A DNA stretch of 61,724 nucleotides from Acetobacterium tundrae. Its GTDB lineage: Bacteria > Bacillota > Clostridia > Eubacteriales > Eubacteriaceae. Location: contig NZ_RXYB01000021.1 of NCBI RefSeq assembly GCF_008086615.1, positions 1-61,724 of the forward strand, in the 5' to 3' direction. The notes beneath the pieces are model-generated. The model was not told where the DNA came from. It searched no databases and saw only the letters and a program-made list of their open reading frames with translations. A program made the translations under genes and the position numbers. This document shows, in pieces, positions 1-7,380 of the stretch (its first letter is position 1; every line of letters begins with the position of its first letter).

Positions 1-230
1 CCGGAATGGACAAACCACTGGTGCACCAGTTGTTCCGCCAGGAGCATAGCTGGGTAGCTAAGTTTGGAAAGGATAAGTGCTGAAGGCATCTAAGCACGAA
101 GCCCCCTTCAAGATAAGATATCTCACCGAAAGGTTAAGGTCCCTGGTAGACGACCAGGTAGATAGGCTGGATGTGGAAGTATGGCAACATATGGAGCTGA
201 CCAGTACTAATCGACCGAGGTCTTGATCCA
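1..230 (+). rRNA. 23S ribosomal RNA, 3' end (partial)
   Basis: The first ~230 bases match the conserved 3' terminal part of bacterial 23S rRNA, including the stretch around AAGCACGAAGCCCCCTTCAA and the final GACCGAGGTCTTGATC. The 5' part lies outside the window. A 5S gene follows, so this is the tail of an rRNA operon. The exact 3' end is estimated to within a few bases. Confidence 0.95.
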
Positions 231-327
231 AATATATACACTGTGCTGTTTTGAATGATTTGTCCGATTTTTGATAAAAAATCGTATTGAGCTTGGAGCG
301 TTAGCGCGTGAAAGGTGACAAACATTC

Positions 328-386
328 GGCATTTTTCAGGGTTTCTTATCCATTTAGAGATAAGAGAAGAAAGCCTGAAAAATACC
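328..386 (+). other. 23S-5S spacer hairpin (likely rRNA processing stem)
   Basis: The 23S-5S spacer holds a long imperfect inverted repeat: ATTTTTCAGG at 331-340 pairs with CCTGAAAAAT at 374-383, and TCTTATC at 344-350 pairs with GATAAGA at 359-365. A smaller hairpin lies near 265-284. Such stems in pre-rRNA spacers usually serve RNase processing; that role is inferred here. Confidence 0.5.
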
Positions 387-450
387 ATCCAATAAAAAAG
401 AGATCATAAAGACAATTGATAAATGCAATCATAATTAAATAGTATTAGCT

Positions 451-570
451 AGTCTCGCGACGATGGCGGAAGGGCTACACCTGTTCCCATACCGAACACA
501 GAAGTAAAGTCTTCCAGCGCCGAAAGTACTTGGTGGGTAACTGCCTGGGAGGATAGGACGTTGCGGGACT
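451..570 (+). rRNA. 5S ribosomal RNA
   Basis: About 120 nt with the typical 5S core: GGGCTACACCTGTTCCCAT, CCGAACACAGAAGT, then TGGTGGGTAACTGCCTGGGA. The ends AGTCTCGCGACG and CGTTGCGGGACT pair to form helix I (with G-U pairs), which sets the boundaries. It follows the 23S tail and precedes a strong terminator. Confidence 0.95.
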
Positions 571-591
571 TTTATAATAATGAAGCCGTGC

Positions 592-660
592 AAAAAAATA
601 GATATATGAATATTGATTCAAGTTCACTTGAAAATCAATGTTCATATATCTATTTTTTTA
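592..660 (+). terminator. rRNA operon terminator
   Basis: A very long AT-rich hairpin: a run of A followed by TAGATATATGAA pairs with TTCATATATCTA followed by seven T, with a TATTGATT/AATCAATG inner stem. It lies just after 5S and suits intrinsic termination of the rRNA operon. Confidence 0.85.
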
Positions 661-679
661 TGGGGCGAAGCCCCTAACG

Positions 680-790
680 GAGGCGCAGCGTGAGCGGAGA
701 CGGAGTTGCACGGATTCATTGAACAATAGTGATGTTAAAATTATTCTGGCTACTGACGCGACTGAGGCGCAGCGCAGCGGAGACGAAGTG
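680..790. repeat. Degenerate GC-rich direct repeat (two copies)
   Basis: The 349-base gap between 5S and the next gene holds two copies of a GC-rich unit, GAGGCGCAGCG..AGCGGAGACG (near 680-705 and 763-788), richer in GC than the surroundings. A short ACTGACGCGA unit also recurs near 753 and 835. Only two copies are seen, so it is not a CRISPR. Function unknown. Confidence 0.45.
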
Positions 791-846
791 TATGTCTTCA
801 TTTAAGCGGCAGTATTTCCACGAGCTATCTGACGACTGACGCGATG

Positions 847-882
847 AAAGCAGTCCAATTGATGAGACGATTGGACTGCTTT
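847..882 (-). terminator. Hairpin, probable terminator of the queT-like gene
   Basis: Perfect inverted repeat AAAGCAGTCCAAT / ATTGGACTGCTTT with a 10-base loop, just past the stop codon of the minus-strand gene that ends at 920. The T-tract is short, so termination may be weak. Confidence 0.5.
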
Positions 883-919
883 GGGGATTTCAATTAACAG
901 CGGCATTCTATGTTCATTT

Positions 920-1414
920 TTAGCTTTGATGAAAAAGAAACCGACGCTTGTCCAGTGCAAAATACAAAACTGAACCCAAAACAACACAAGAGATCACTTC
1001 ACCGATACCAACTGTTGCCATCATAACCGGTATAGGTAAAGGGATACCATAGCTGAACTTTAAAATAAAAGGTACTACGATCATATTTGTAACAACTGGA
1101 GGAAGTGTAACCAGAAGCGGGTACTTATGGTTTCTCAGCTGATAACTGAGGACCGCGGCAATGAGGGTTGCCAGACTTCCAAAGAGAATATCAATTACGG
1201 TACATCCGGTTAAGAGATTGCTCAGTAAACAGCCGAGGAAAAGGCCTGGAATGGCTGCCGGTGTAAAAGCCGGCAAGATACAAAGTATCTCGGAGAGTCG
1301 AATCTGAATTTCACCACTGGACAAACCCAGTGAGCTGGACACAAAGGTTAGAACGACATACATTGCGGCAATGACCGCCGCCTGGGTAACAAAGAGAACA
1401 CTGATTTTTTGCAT
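920..1414 (-). CDS. queT: QueT-family queuosine precursor transporter
   Basis: 164-residue, very hydrophobic protein with about five membrane segments and the QueT-family pattern: N-terminal AAVIAAMYVVLTF, then GEIQIRLSEIL and LPAFTPAAIPGL. The family is the predicted membrane (S) component of ECF-type uptake systems for queuosine precursors such as preQ1. Length fits the family. The ATG follows an AGGAG site that lies inside the tail of a preQ1-I-like riboswitch, which supports both the start and the substrate. No ECF ATPase or T component is nearby, so it would rely on a shared energising module. Confidence 0.85.
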   Translation of the reverse strand: MQKISVLFVTQAAVIAAMYVVLTFVSSSLGLSSGEIQIRLSEILCILPAFTPAAIPGLFLGCLLSNLLTGCTVIDILFGSLATLIAAVLSYQLRNHKYPLLVTLPPVVTNMIVVPFILKFSYGIPLPIPVMMATVGIGEVISCVVLGSVLYFALDKRRFLFHQS

Positions 1415-1422
1415 AAAAAAAA

Positions 1423-1466
1423 CTCCTTTAGTTTTGTTTTACGTGTGGAAGGTCACGAACACACGA
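1423..1466 (-). promoter_or_regulatory. preQ1-I riboswitch
   Basis: Read on the minus strand, stem CGTGTG/CACACG encloses the loop TTCGTGACCTTC and is followed by an A-rich tail (TAAAACAAAACTAA) running into the AGGAG Shine-Dalgarno of the queT-like gene. Stem, short C-rich loop, A-rich tail and overlap with the ribosome site are the layout of preQ1 class I aptamers. Ligand binding would fold the tail into a pseudoknot and block translation. The call rests on pattern and downstream gene. Confidence 0.75.
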
Positions 1467-1597
1467 AGAAATTTACTGAATCCGAAAAAAATATCAGTTC
1501 AATTATTATAACTATATCGGATTTATGAGAAAAATGCAAGAAAAAAGGGAAAGTATTAAAAATATAAAGAAAAGTTTATAATAGGCTGCAGTAATCT

Positions 1598-1641
1598 GAG
1601 CGCCCCGAAATAAGAGCTTATAGAATAACCTGATGGCGCTC
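1598..1641. other. Intergenic inverted repeat
   Basis: GAGCGCC and GGCGCTC form a perfect 7-bp inverted repeat with a 30-base loop, in the 465-base gap between the queT-like riboswitch and the next gene. No gene or known RNA family is recognised here. Confidence 0.3.
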
Positions 1642-1716
1642 TTGTGAAAGAGAAATCGGCCACAGCATCTTCGATAGCAATAATTTCAAACAATCATCTT
1701 TACATTCTGATAAACA

Positions 1717-1745
1717 TTGATTTATTTGGTTTAATTTAGTATGAT
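1717..1745 (+). promoter_or_regulatory. Promoter of the cysteine-synthase-like operon
   Basis: TTGATT (1717-1722) and TATGAT (1740-1745) are separated by 17 bases. This would start transcription near 1752 and leave a leader of about 180 nt before the ATG at 1933. Confidence 0.5.
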
Positions 1746-1837
1746 TATATTAGTAATTCAGCATGATGCTGACAAGCTCCTTAAATGAATTGGAGGAATG
1801 CGGTATTGTTCATTAGGAATCCTACAATGAGGTGCCA

Positions 1838-1891
1838 CCAAAGGTCGAATACTCTAAGGGCAAGCTTAATGCCAATTTTATTCGAACTTGG
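1838..1891 (+). promoter_or_regulatory. Structured 5' leader hairpin of unknown class
   Basis: A nested hairpin in the leader: CCAA (1838-1841) pairs with TTGG (1888-1891) and TCGAATA (1845-1851) with TATTCGA (1879-1885), enclosing GGCA (1859-1862) pairing with TGCC (1870-1873). A smaller stem CAGCA/TGCTG lies at 1759-1771. It matches no riboswitch class I recognise. It could be a cis-regulatory RNA for the sulfur gene downstream. Confidence 0.45.
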
Positions 1892-1932
1892 CCGCTGGAA
1901 CTCACAACTAAATATGAATAAGGATAGGGCAA

Positions 1933-2940
1933 ATGAATAACGAAGAAAAATTTTCAACATTAGATGAGCTTATTGGAAATACGCCATTATTAAAAATCAA
2001 TTTCTTGTATCAAGGAAAACCGCGTTGTATTTATGCAAAGGCTGAACATTATAATCTTACCGGAAGTTTGAAAGATCGAGTGGCTTTGCATATCTTGAAA
2101 AAAGCCTATGAAAAAGGTGAAATATTTGAAGGGGAAACCATTGTTGAAGCAACAAGCGGAAATACAGGCATTTCATTTGCGGCCATTGGTGCTTATTTAG
2201 GACATCCGGTCGTCATTTACATGCCGGATTGGATGAGTGATGAGCGAAAAAATTTAATTAAAGGTTTTGGCGGTGAAGTTCGTTTGGTATCAAAAGAAGA
2301 AGGTGGATTTTTAGGAAGTATTGCACAATCAGAGGCTTTGGCGGCAGAAGGTAATGCATTTTTACCTTGTCAATTTTCGAATCAGGAAAACAGCCAGGCA
2401 CAGTATGAGACAACAGCGCCGGAATTAGAGGCTCAATTAGACAAGTTTCACGTGAAACCTCAAGCCCTAGTAGCAGGAGTTGGAACCGGTGGTACTATCA
2501 TGGGATTAGCCAAATATTTCAAAGAAAAGAATCCGGAAATCAAAGGCCATCCTTTGGAGCCGGTTACTTCACCAACCTTATCAACGGGATATCGTGTGGG
2601 AAAACATCGAATCCAGGGTATTTCAGATGAATTTGTGCCTGATCTTATTAAACTGGATAAATTGGATGAGATTATTGCAGTGGATGATGGCGATGCCATC
2701 ATCATGGCTCAGAGGCTTTCCCGAGAGCTGGGCTTAGGCGTTGGAATTTCTTCAGGCGCTAATTTCTTAGGTGCCATCATGGCGCAGAACTTGCTGGACG
2801 ATTCGCAAGCAGTAGTGGCTACCGTATTCCCAGATGACAACAAGAAATATCTAAGTACCGACTATGTTAATGAAGAACCAATGAAAGGCCGTTATTTATC
2901 GAAAAATGTCGAGCTTATAGATTTTGACGCCTGCCGATAA
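1933..2940 (+). CDS. PLP-dependent cysteine synthase family protein
   Basis: 335 residues, fold type II PLP enzyme of the cysteine synthase / cystathionine beta-synthase family. Seen: [10 protein letters not shown] near the N-terminus, PLP lysine in GSLKDRVAL (~residue 47), phosphate/substrate loop ATSGNTG (~75), and [10 protein letters not shown] (~182). Family chemistry is beta-replacement on O-acetylserine by sulfide or another thiol. It is the first gene of a four-gene set with mgsA and two small proteins. A second, only distantly similar paralogue lies at 54445-55356. The exact nucleophile cannot be told from sequence. Confidence 0.8.
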   Translation: MNNEEKFSTLDELIGNTPLLKINFLYQGKPRCIYAKAEHYNLTGSLKDRVALHILKKAYEKGEIFEGETIVEATSGNTGISFAAIGAYLGHPVVIYMPDWMSDERKNLIKGFGGEVRLVSKEEGGFLGSIAQSEALAAEGNAFLPCQFSNQENSQAQYETTAPELEAQLDKFHVKPQALVAGVGTGGTIMGLAKYFKEKNPEIKGHPLEPVTSPTLSTGYRVGKHRIQGISDEFVPDLIKLDKLDEIIAVDDGDAIIMAQRLSRELGLGVGISSGANFLGAIMAQNLLDDSQAVVATVFPDDNKKYLSTDYVNEEPMKGRYLSKNVELIDFDACR

Positions 2941-2985
2941 AAGTTCGAATGTACAAATGAAATAATTGAAAGGTTAGGATGAGTT

Positions 2986-3456
2986 ATGGAAAATAAATAT
3001 GTTGATGTTGTAATCGAAAAAACTAAAAAGATAGCTTTGATTGCACATGATGGAAAAAAAGCGGAACTATTGGATTGGGTTGTCAGAAACAAAGAAATAT
3101 TACAAACCCATTTCTTATGTGGAACGGGAACAACTGGTCGGCTGATCCAGGAAAAAACAGGATTGCCGGTGAAAATTTTTAAAAGCGGACCTTTAGGCGG
3201 TGATCAACAGATTGGTGCACAGATTGTGGACGGTAAAATCAATATGCTTATTTTTATCTGGGATCCTTTAGAGGCTCAACCTCATGATCCAGATATAAAG
3301 GCATTACTTCGGATTGCCACTGTTTATGATATCCCAGTAGCCAATAATCTGGCAACGGCGGATTTCATAATACATTCCCGATTTATGAGTGAAGAATATG
3401 TGCACCCGATAGAGGATTACAGTAAACAAATAACAAAAAGAGTTGAAAAGTTTTAA
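2986..3456 (+). CDS. mgsA: Methylglyoxal synthase
   Basis: 156 residues. Converts dihydroxyacetone phosphate to methylglyoxal and phosphate, a bypass under phosphate limitation. Seen: IALIAHDGKK near the N-terminus, GTGTTGRLI (~45) forming the phosphate site, SGPLGGDQQIGA (~65) with the catalytic Asp, and FIWDPLEAQPHDPDIKALLR (~88). Length is usual. The ATG follows an AGGATGAG ribosome site, 45 bases after the cysteine-synthase-like gene. Confidence 0.92.
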   Translation: MENKYVDVVIEKTKKIALIAHDGKKAELLDWVVRNKEILQTHFLCGTGTTGRLIQEKTGLPVKIFKSGPLGGDQQIGAQIVDGKINMLIFIWDPLEAQPHDPDIKALLRIATVYDIPVANNLATADFIIHSRFMSEEYVHPIEDYSKQITKRVEKF

Positions 3457-3474
3457 TAATAGAAAGAGGAAAAA

Positions 3475-3729
3475 ATGACATATCGATATATACCCCAAGG
3501 CGTTTGCCCCCAGGAAATTGATTTTGAATTAGACGGTGATAAAATTATAGATTTATCTTTTGTGGGTGGCTGCAGCGGTAATTTAAAAGCTTTATCCATC
3601 ATGATTAAAGGAAAAACCGTTGATGAAATCAGCAGCTTGTTTAAAGGTCATACCTGTGGAAATAAGACGAGCTCTTGTATGGATCAATTAGCAATCGGAT
3701 TAGAAGAAGCCCAGAGGGTATCATCATGA
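3475..3729 (+). CDS. TSCPD domain protein (TIGR03905 type)
   Basis: 84 residues. Has the short TSCPD-family layout: N-terminal Y.P.GVCPQEI, a GGCSGN motif (~36) and TCGNKTSSCMDQLA (~60), giving several conserved cysteines. Related domains occur at the C-terminus of ribonucleotide reductases; the free-standing form has no defined function. Good SD (AGAGG). The stop overlaps the start of the next gene, so translation is probably coupled. Confidence 0.8.
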   Translation: MTYRYIPQGVCPQEIDFELDGDKIIDLSFVGGCSGNLKALSIMIKGKTVDEISSLFKGHTCGNKTSSCMDQLAIGLEEAQRVSS

Positions 3730-3929
3730 ATGGACAAAAAAGAAGTGATGTAAAAGTTGGCGCATTGGTTGATATTGTTTTAAAGGCAGATCAGAGAACT
3801 GGAAAATTAACTCAAGGACGAGTAGGTCGATTGTTAACTAAAAGTCCTAATCATCCCCACGGGATTAAAGTGATGCTTGCCGATGGTCAGGTTGGACGTA
3901 TTGCAAAAATATACGAAGAAAACAGATAA
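3726..3929 (+). CDS. ywbE: YwbE family small protein
   Basis: 67 residues, basic, with the YwbE-type pattern VGALVDIVLKADQRTGKLT, GRVGRLLT and HPHGIKVMLADGQVGR. The family is widespread in bacteria and of unknown function. The start ATG overlaps the upstream stop as ATGA, preceded by a GAGGG site. An intrinsic terminator follows. Confidence 0.8.
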   Translation: MNGQKRSDVKVGALVDIVLKADQRTGKLTQGRVGRLLTKSPNHPHGIKVMLADGQVGRIAKIYEENR

Positions 3930-3950
3930 TAATAAAGTGTTTTATAAAAA

Positions 3951-3996
3951 ACAAAGCCACCAGTTAGAAAATAATCGGTGGCTTTGTTTTTTTTTT
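3951..3996 (+). terminator. Intrinsic terminator after ywbE
   Basis: ACAAAGCCACC pairs with GGTGGCTTTGT across a 16-base loop and is followed by about ten T. Strong Rho-independent terminator closing the operon that starts near 1750. Confidence 0.9.
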
Positions 3997-4021
3997 GTGC
4001 AATAAAACTCAATAAGATCGA

Positions 4022-4050
4022 TTGACATAAAAGAGGTTGTAATATAAGAT
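4022..4050 (+). promoter_or_regulatory. Promoter of the MoeA-like / nitrogenase-like operon
   Basis: TTGACA (4022-4027) and TAAGAT (4045-4050) with a 17-base spacer. It is the only good promoter seen between the terminator and the MoeA-like gene, and no terminator is seen until 12494, so it probably drives the whole 8-kb unit. Confidence 0.65.
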
Positions 4051-4054
4051 TACA
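4038..4054 (+). promoter_or_regulatory. Palindromic operator overlapping the -10 box
   Basis: TGTAAT-ATAAG-ATTACA is a perfect 6-bp inverted repeat with a 5-base spacer placed across the -10 box. This is a typical repressor site position. The regulator is not encoded nearby; given the operon, a metal- or Mo/W-responsive regulator is a guess. Confidence 0.5.
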
Positions 4055-4217
4055 TACAACTAAAAAGAGCAAAACATAATAAAACATAATAAAAAAGACT
4101 AAAATAGAATGACGTAAAATTGCGGATTATTAAAAGATGCCATCATGCCATAAAAAAATAAAGTTAATAAAGGAAGTATGTTTACAAATATAAGCTAATA
4201 ACGGAGGAGAAGTTAAA

Positions 4218-5423
4218 ATGTATAAAAAACCAGGTTTTGAACCGAGTAGAAATGAAATGTTTAGCATCCTTGAAAATAATATTAAACCCATGTTAGAAGA
4301 TGAAACAATATCGGTAGCAACATCACTGGGAAGAATTTGTGCTGAGGATGTTTATGCGAAAAATACCCTTCCCAATAAACCGGTCAGTGCACGTGATGGG
4401 ATAGCCGTTCATTTTTCTGATTTTGCAAAAGGAACGCCTGATACTTCAGAATGGTCAGAAGGAAAAGAATATTGTTTTAGCAATACCGGGGTTGCTCTAA
4501 GTGAGGGCTATGACACGGTTATCACGATAGAAAATGTTAAATTTGATAAATCAGGAAAGGTAAGACTTTTATCGGTTCCCGAAAAGTGTGGTGAAGGTGT
4601 TGGTGTTGAAGGCGGTCAGGTAAAAGAGGGGGAACTGTTGGCGTACACCGGCGAGCGAATCAGCCCATCTTTAATCGGGATCCTTCTCACCGGTGGGGTT
4701 GCAAATATCAAGGTTCTATCAAAACCTAAGGTGGCATTTATTCCAACCGGAGACGAACTTGTTCCTAGTGGATTTGAGATCCCATTGGGTAAAAATGCAG
4801 AGTCTAACAGTCTTATGCTGAAAGCATACATAGACGAATGCGGTGGTGAAGCGATTCTTTATCCGATTATTCCGGATGTGTTTGAAAAACTGAAGGAAGC
4901 GATTCTATCGGCCATCGAAATTGCGGATTTAGTTTTGATTTGCGCAGGTTCTTCAAAAGGAAGCAAGGATTTCACAATAGACATACTGGAAAGTGTGGGT
5001 AATGTGATTGTGTATGAGTTAGGGCATGGACCAGGAAAGCATTGCAGTTTGGCGTGTTCGGGAAATACACCCATTATCGGTTTGCCGGGACCGCCTACCG
5101 GTGCGGATTTGACGGCAGCACTGTATGTTAAAAACACATTAAGATTAATGCAAATGCAGCCGATACACTTGCCATATCGAATCATTGCGATGCTTGCGGA
5201 AGATATAAATGGACGCAAGATTGATTTTGTGAGTTTTATGAGAGTGTTTATTAAAGATGGCCAATATTATGCAAAACCGGTTGAGATGCAGGGAAAAACA
5301 AGAGCAGAAGTTTATCACTTGCAAAATGGACAGTTTTATTTAGAGAAGGGATCCGGTATTAAAGCAGGAACGTCGATTTCGGTAGAAATGCGGTATCCCA
5401 GGGAATATATTACGGAGGCATAA
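4218..5423 (+). CDS. MoeA-like molybdopterin molybdenumtransferase family protein
   Basis: 401 residues with the MoeA domain order: N-terminal linker, SARDGIAV (~57, the usual MDGYA-type loop with its catalytic Asp), the MoCF-like domain with PKVAFIPTGDEL (~178), SSKGSKDF (~252) and GLPGPPTGADL (~290), then a C-terminal beta domain. MoeA inserts molybdate or tungstate into molybdopterin-AMP. Two motifs differ from the standard forms (ARDG for MDGY, LPGPP for LPGNP), so this is a divergent paralogue. As first gene of an operon with a metal ABC importer and NifHDK-like proteins, it may handle Mo/W or another metal for that system. SD GGAGGAG precedes the ATG. Confidence 0.75.
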   Translation: MYKKPGFEPSRNEMFSILENNIKPMLEDETISVATSLGRICAEDVYAKNTLPNKPVSARDGIAVHFSDFAKGTPDTSEWSEGKEYCFSNTGVALSEGYDTVITIENVKFDKSGKVRLLSVPEKCGEGVGVEGGQVKEGELLAYTGERISPSLIGILLTGGVANIKVLSKPKVAFIPTGDELVPSGFEIPLGKNAESNSLMLKAYIDECGGEAILYPIIPDVFEKLKEAILSAIEIADLVLICAGSSKGSKDFTIDILESVGNVIVYELGHGPGKHCSLACSGNTPIIGLPGPPTGADLTAALYVKNTLRLMQMQPIHLPYRIIAMLAEDINGRKIDFVSFMRVFIKDGQYYAKPVEMQGKTRAEVYHLQNGQFYLEKGSGIKAGTSISVEMRYPREYITEA

Positions 5424-5452
5424 TGATGTAAAATGAAAGAAAGGAGTACCGA

Positions 5453-6532
5453 GTGATAAATCTAGAATCAAGTAGCAAGTCGATCCCTATAGATAAGCCC
5501 AAACCGCAAATATCCGCGGTTTGGCATGCCCATAAAATAATTTATTTTTCAATCTTTTTATTCATTGCTGCTTTTTTAATCTCGCTGTCCATCGGACGTT
5601 TTAATGTACCGCTCATTCAAGTCGTTAAAATATTGATTTCACAAGTAGTTCCGACAGGCATGGAAGTCACCTGGACAGAGCAGATGCAAAATGTAATCAT
5701 CAATATTCGCTTGCCACGCTTGGTGGGGGCTTCGTTGGTAGGGGGCGCACTGGCATTGTCCGGGGCGACCTATCAGGGATTGTTTAAAAATCCACTAGTT
5801 TCACCTGATCTGCTTGGCGTTTCCAATGGCGCCTGTGTCGGTGCTGCCATCGCAATCCTGCTGGGTTTTCCGTCATTGGTGATTCAGGGCTGTGCACTTT
5901 TGACCGGTCTTTTGGCAGTCTTGATTTCAACCAGTATTCCTAAGTTCTTCAAGAACAATTCTTCATTGATGCTGGTACTGGGCGGGGTGATTGTATCTGG
6001 TTTTATGAGTTCGTTGCTCGGAATTACCAAGTACGTTGCTGATCCGGATAATCAGTTAGCTGCGATTGTCTACTGGACGATGGGCTCCTTCGCCACGACG
6101 AATATGAATCAGGTACTTTTGGTGATGCCGGCAATACTGAGCGTCATGGTTGTTCTGCTACTGATGCGCTGGAGGATCAATCTGTTGTCTTTGGGTGATA
6201 AAGAGGCAAGATCGCTGGGCGTTAATATTCGAAAAACACGTGGCCTGGCAATCTTTTGTGCTACTATCCTCACGGCGTGTGCGGTCTGTCTGTGCGGGAC
6301 CATTGGGTGGGTTGGCTTGATCATTCCTCATTTTGGCAGACTGATTATTGGACATGATAACCGCTATTTGCTGCCGATTTCCACCATCATCGGGGCGGTA
6401 TTTATGATTGTGGTAGATACGATTGCGAGAAATCTGACTGGCAGTGAAATTCCTTTGAGTATCATCACCGGATTACTGGGGGCACCATTATTTGTCTGGT
6501 TGCTGGCTCGTCAGAAAGTGAGAATCAGCTGA
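5453..6532 (+). CDS. FecCD-family ABC transporter permease
   Basis: 359 residues, about nine to ten membrane segments, BtuC/FecCD family. Seen: NIRLPRLVGASLVGGALALSG (~85-105), ATYQGLFKNPL, and the coupling region GWVGLIIPHFGR (~285). Imports a metal chelate, cobalamin or siderophore together with the ATPase and lipoprotein downstream. Starts at GTG after AAGGAG. The stop TGA overlaps the start of the ATPase gene, so they are coupled. Confidence 0.88.
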   Translation: MINLESSSKSIPIDKPKPQISAVWHAHKIIYFSIFLFIAAFLISLSIGRFNVPLIQVVKILISQVVPTGMEVTWTEQMQNVIINIRLPRLVGASLVGGALALSGATYQGLFKNPLVSPDLLGVSNGACVGAAIAILLGFPSLVIQGCALLTGLLAVLISTSIPKFFKNNSSLMLVLGGVIVSGFMSSLLGITKYVADPDNQLAAIVYWTMGSFATTNMNQVLLVMPAILSVMVVLLLMRWRINLLSLGDKEARSLGVNIRKTRGLAIFCATILTACAVCLCGTIGWVGLIIPHFGRLIIGHDNRYLLPISTIIGAVFMIVVDTIARNLTGSEIPLSIITGLLGAPLFVWLLARQKVRIS

Positions 6533-7341
6533 TGTGTGATGAGGTAATGCTTGAAGTGAAAAACCTTGCCTATTCCTATGATGGGGTGAAAAAAATATTT
6601 ACCAATATTGATTTTGAACTGCATAAGGGCGAAGTTCTTGTTATTTTAGGTGCCAACGGCGCCGGTAAATCTACGCTGCTTGATTGCATAAGCAATATGC
6701 TGACACCCACAACGGGAGAGATTCTGCTAAAAGGGAAGAACATTGCAAAATATGCAATTAACGATGTAGCGAAGCTAATGGGTTACGTCCCGCAAATTTC
6801 TACTCCGACGTTTTCCTACACAGTCAGGGATTATATTGTCATGGGCCGCGCACCTCACATGGGGATTCTCAACGTCCCTGGTCCGGCTGAGTATGACAAA
6901 GTGGATGAGGTTATGAAAGATATGTGGATCAGTGGTTTGGCTGATAAAATTTACGCCAACATCAGCGGAGGTGAGCGCCAGCAGGCGCAGATAGCTCGTA
7001 TTCTGGTCCAGGAGACGGATATCATTTTGTTGGATGAGCCGACTAATCATCTGGATTACGGCAACCAGTTGAAAATTATCCAGATTATTTCCAAACTTGC
7101 CAGGAATCGAGGATTGACAGTGGTGTTGACATCCCATATACCGGATCACGCGATCATGATTGATGAAAAAGTTGGAATTATGGATAACCTTGGGCATATG
7201 ACGGTCGGTCCGGTAAAAGAAGTAATCTCGGAGGAGTCCCTGAAGGAGCTCTACCATACGGACCTGCACTTGGTCTATATTGATGAGCTTAAACGTATTG
7301 CCTGTGTAGCAGGAAAATTGAATGATGAGAATCGGAAGTAA
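6532..7341 (+). CDS. FecE/BtuD-family ABC transporter ATPase
   Basis: 269 residues. Walker A GANGAGKST (~39), Q-loop VPQIS, ABC signature ISGGERQQ (~137), Walker B IILLDEPTNHLD (~157) and switch histidine TSHIP. Matches ATPases of iron-chelate/cobalamin/molybdate importers. Energises the permease at 5453-6532. The start overlaps the permease stop by one base. Confidence 0.9.
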   Translation: MCDEVMLEVKNLAYSYDGVKKIFTNIDFELHKGEVLVILGANGAGKSTLLDCISNMLTPTTGEILLKGKNIAKYAINDVAKLMGYVPQISTPTFSYTVRDYIVMGRAPHMGILNVPGPAEYDKVDEVMKDMWISGLADKIYANISGGERQQAQIARILVQETDIILLDEPTNHLDYGNQLKIIQIISKLARNRGLTVVLTSHIPDHAIMIDEKVGIMDNLGHMTVGPVKEVISEESLKELYHTDLHLVYIDELKRIACVAGKLNDENRK

Positions 7342-7380
7342 TTCCGTTCCATATAAATAATGAAAGAGAGATAATATTAA

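Noticed and set aside
134-388. 84-codon open frame on the minus strand at the window start
   Set aside because: It lies across the 23S tail and the rRNA spacer; no ribosome site and no recognisable protein.
680-840. CRISPR or IS remnant after the 5S gene
   Set aside because: Only two degenerate GC-rich units with no regular spacers, no terminal inverted repeats and no transposase fragment.
1827-1937. 36-codon frame running into the cysteine-synthase-like gene
   Set aside because: No ribosome site, and it coincides with a strongly structured RNA hairpin.
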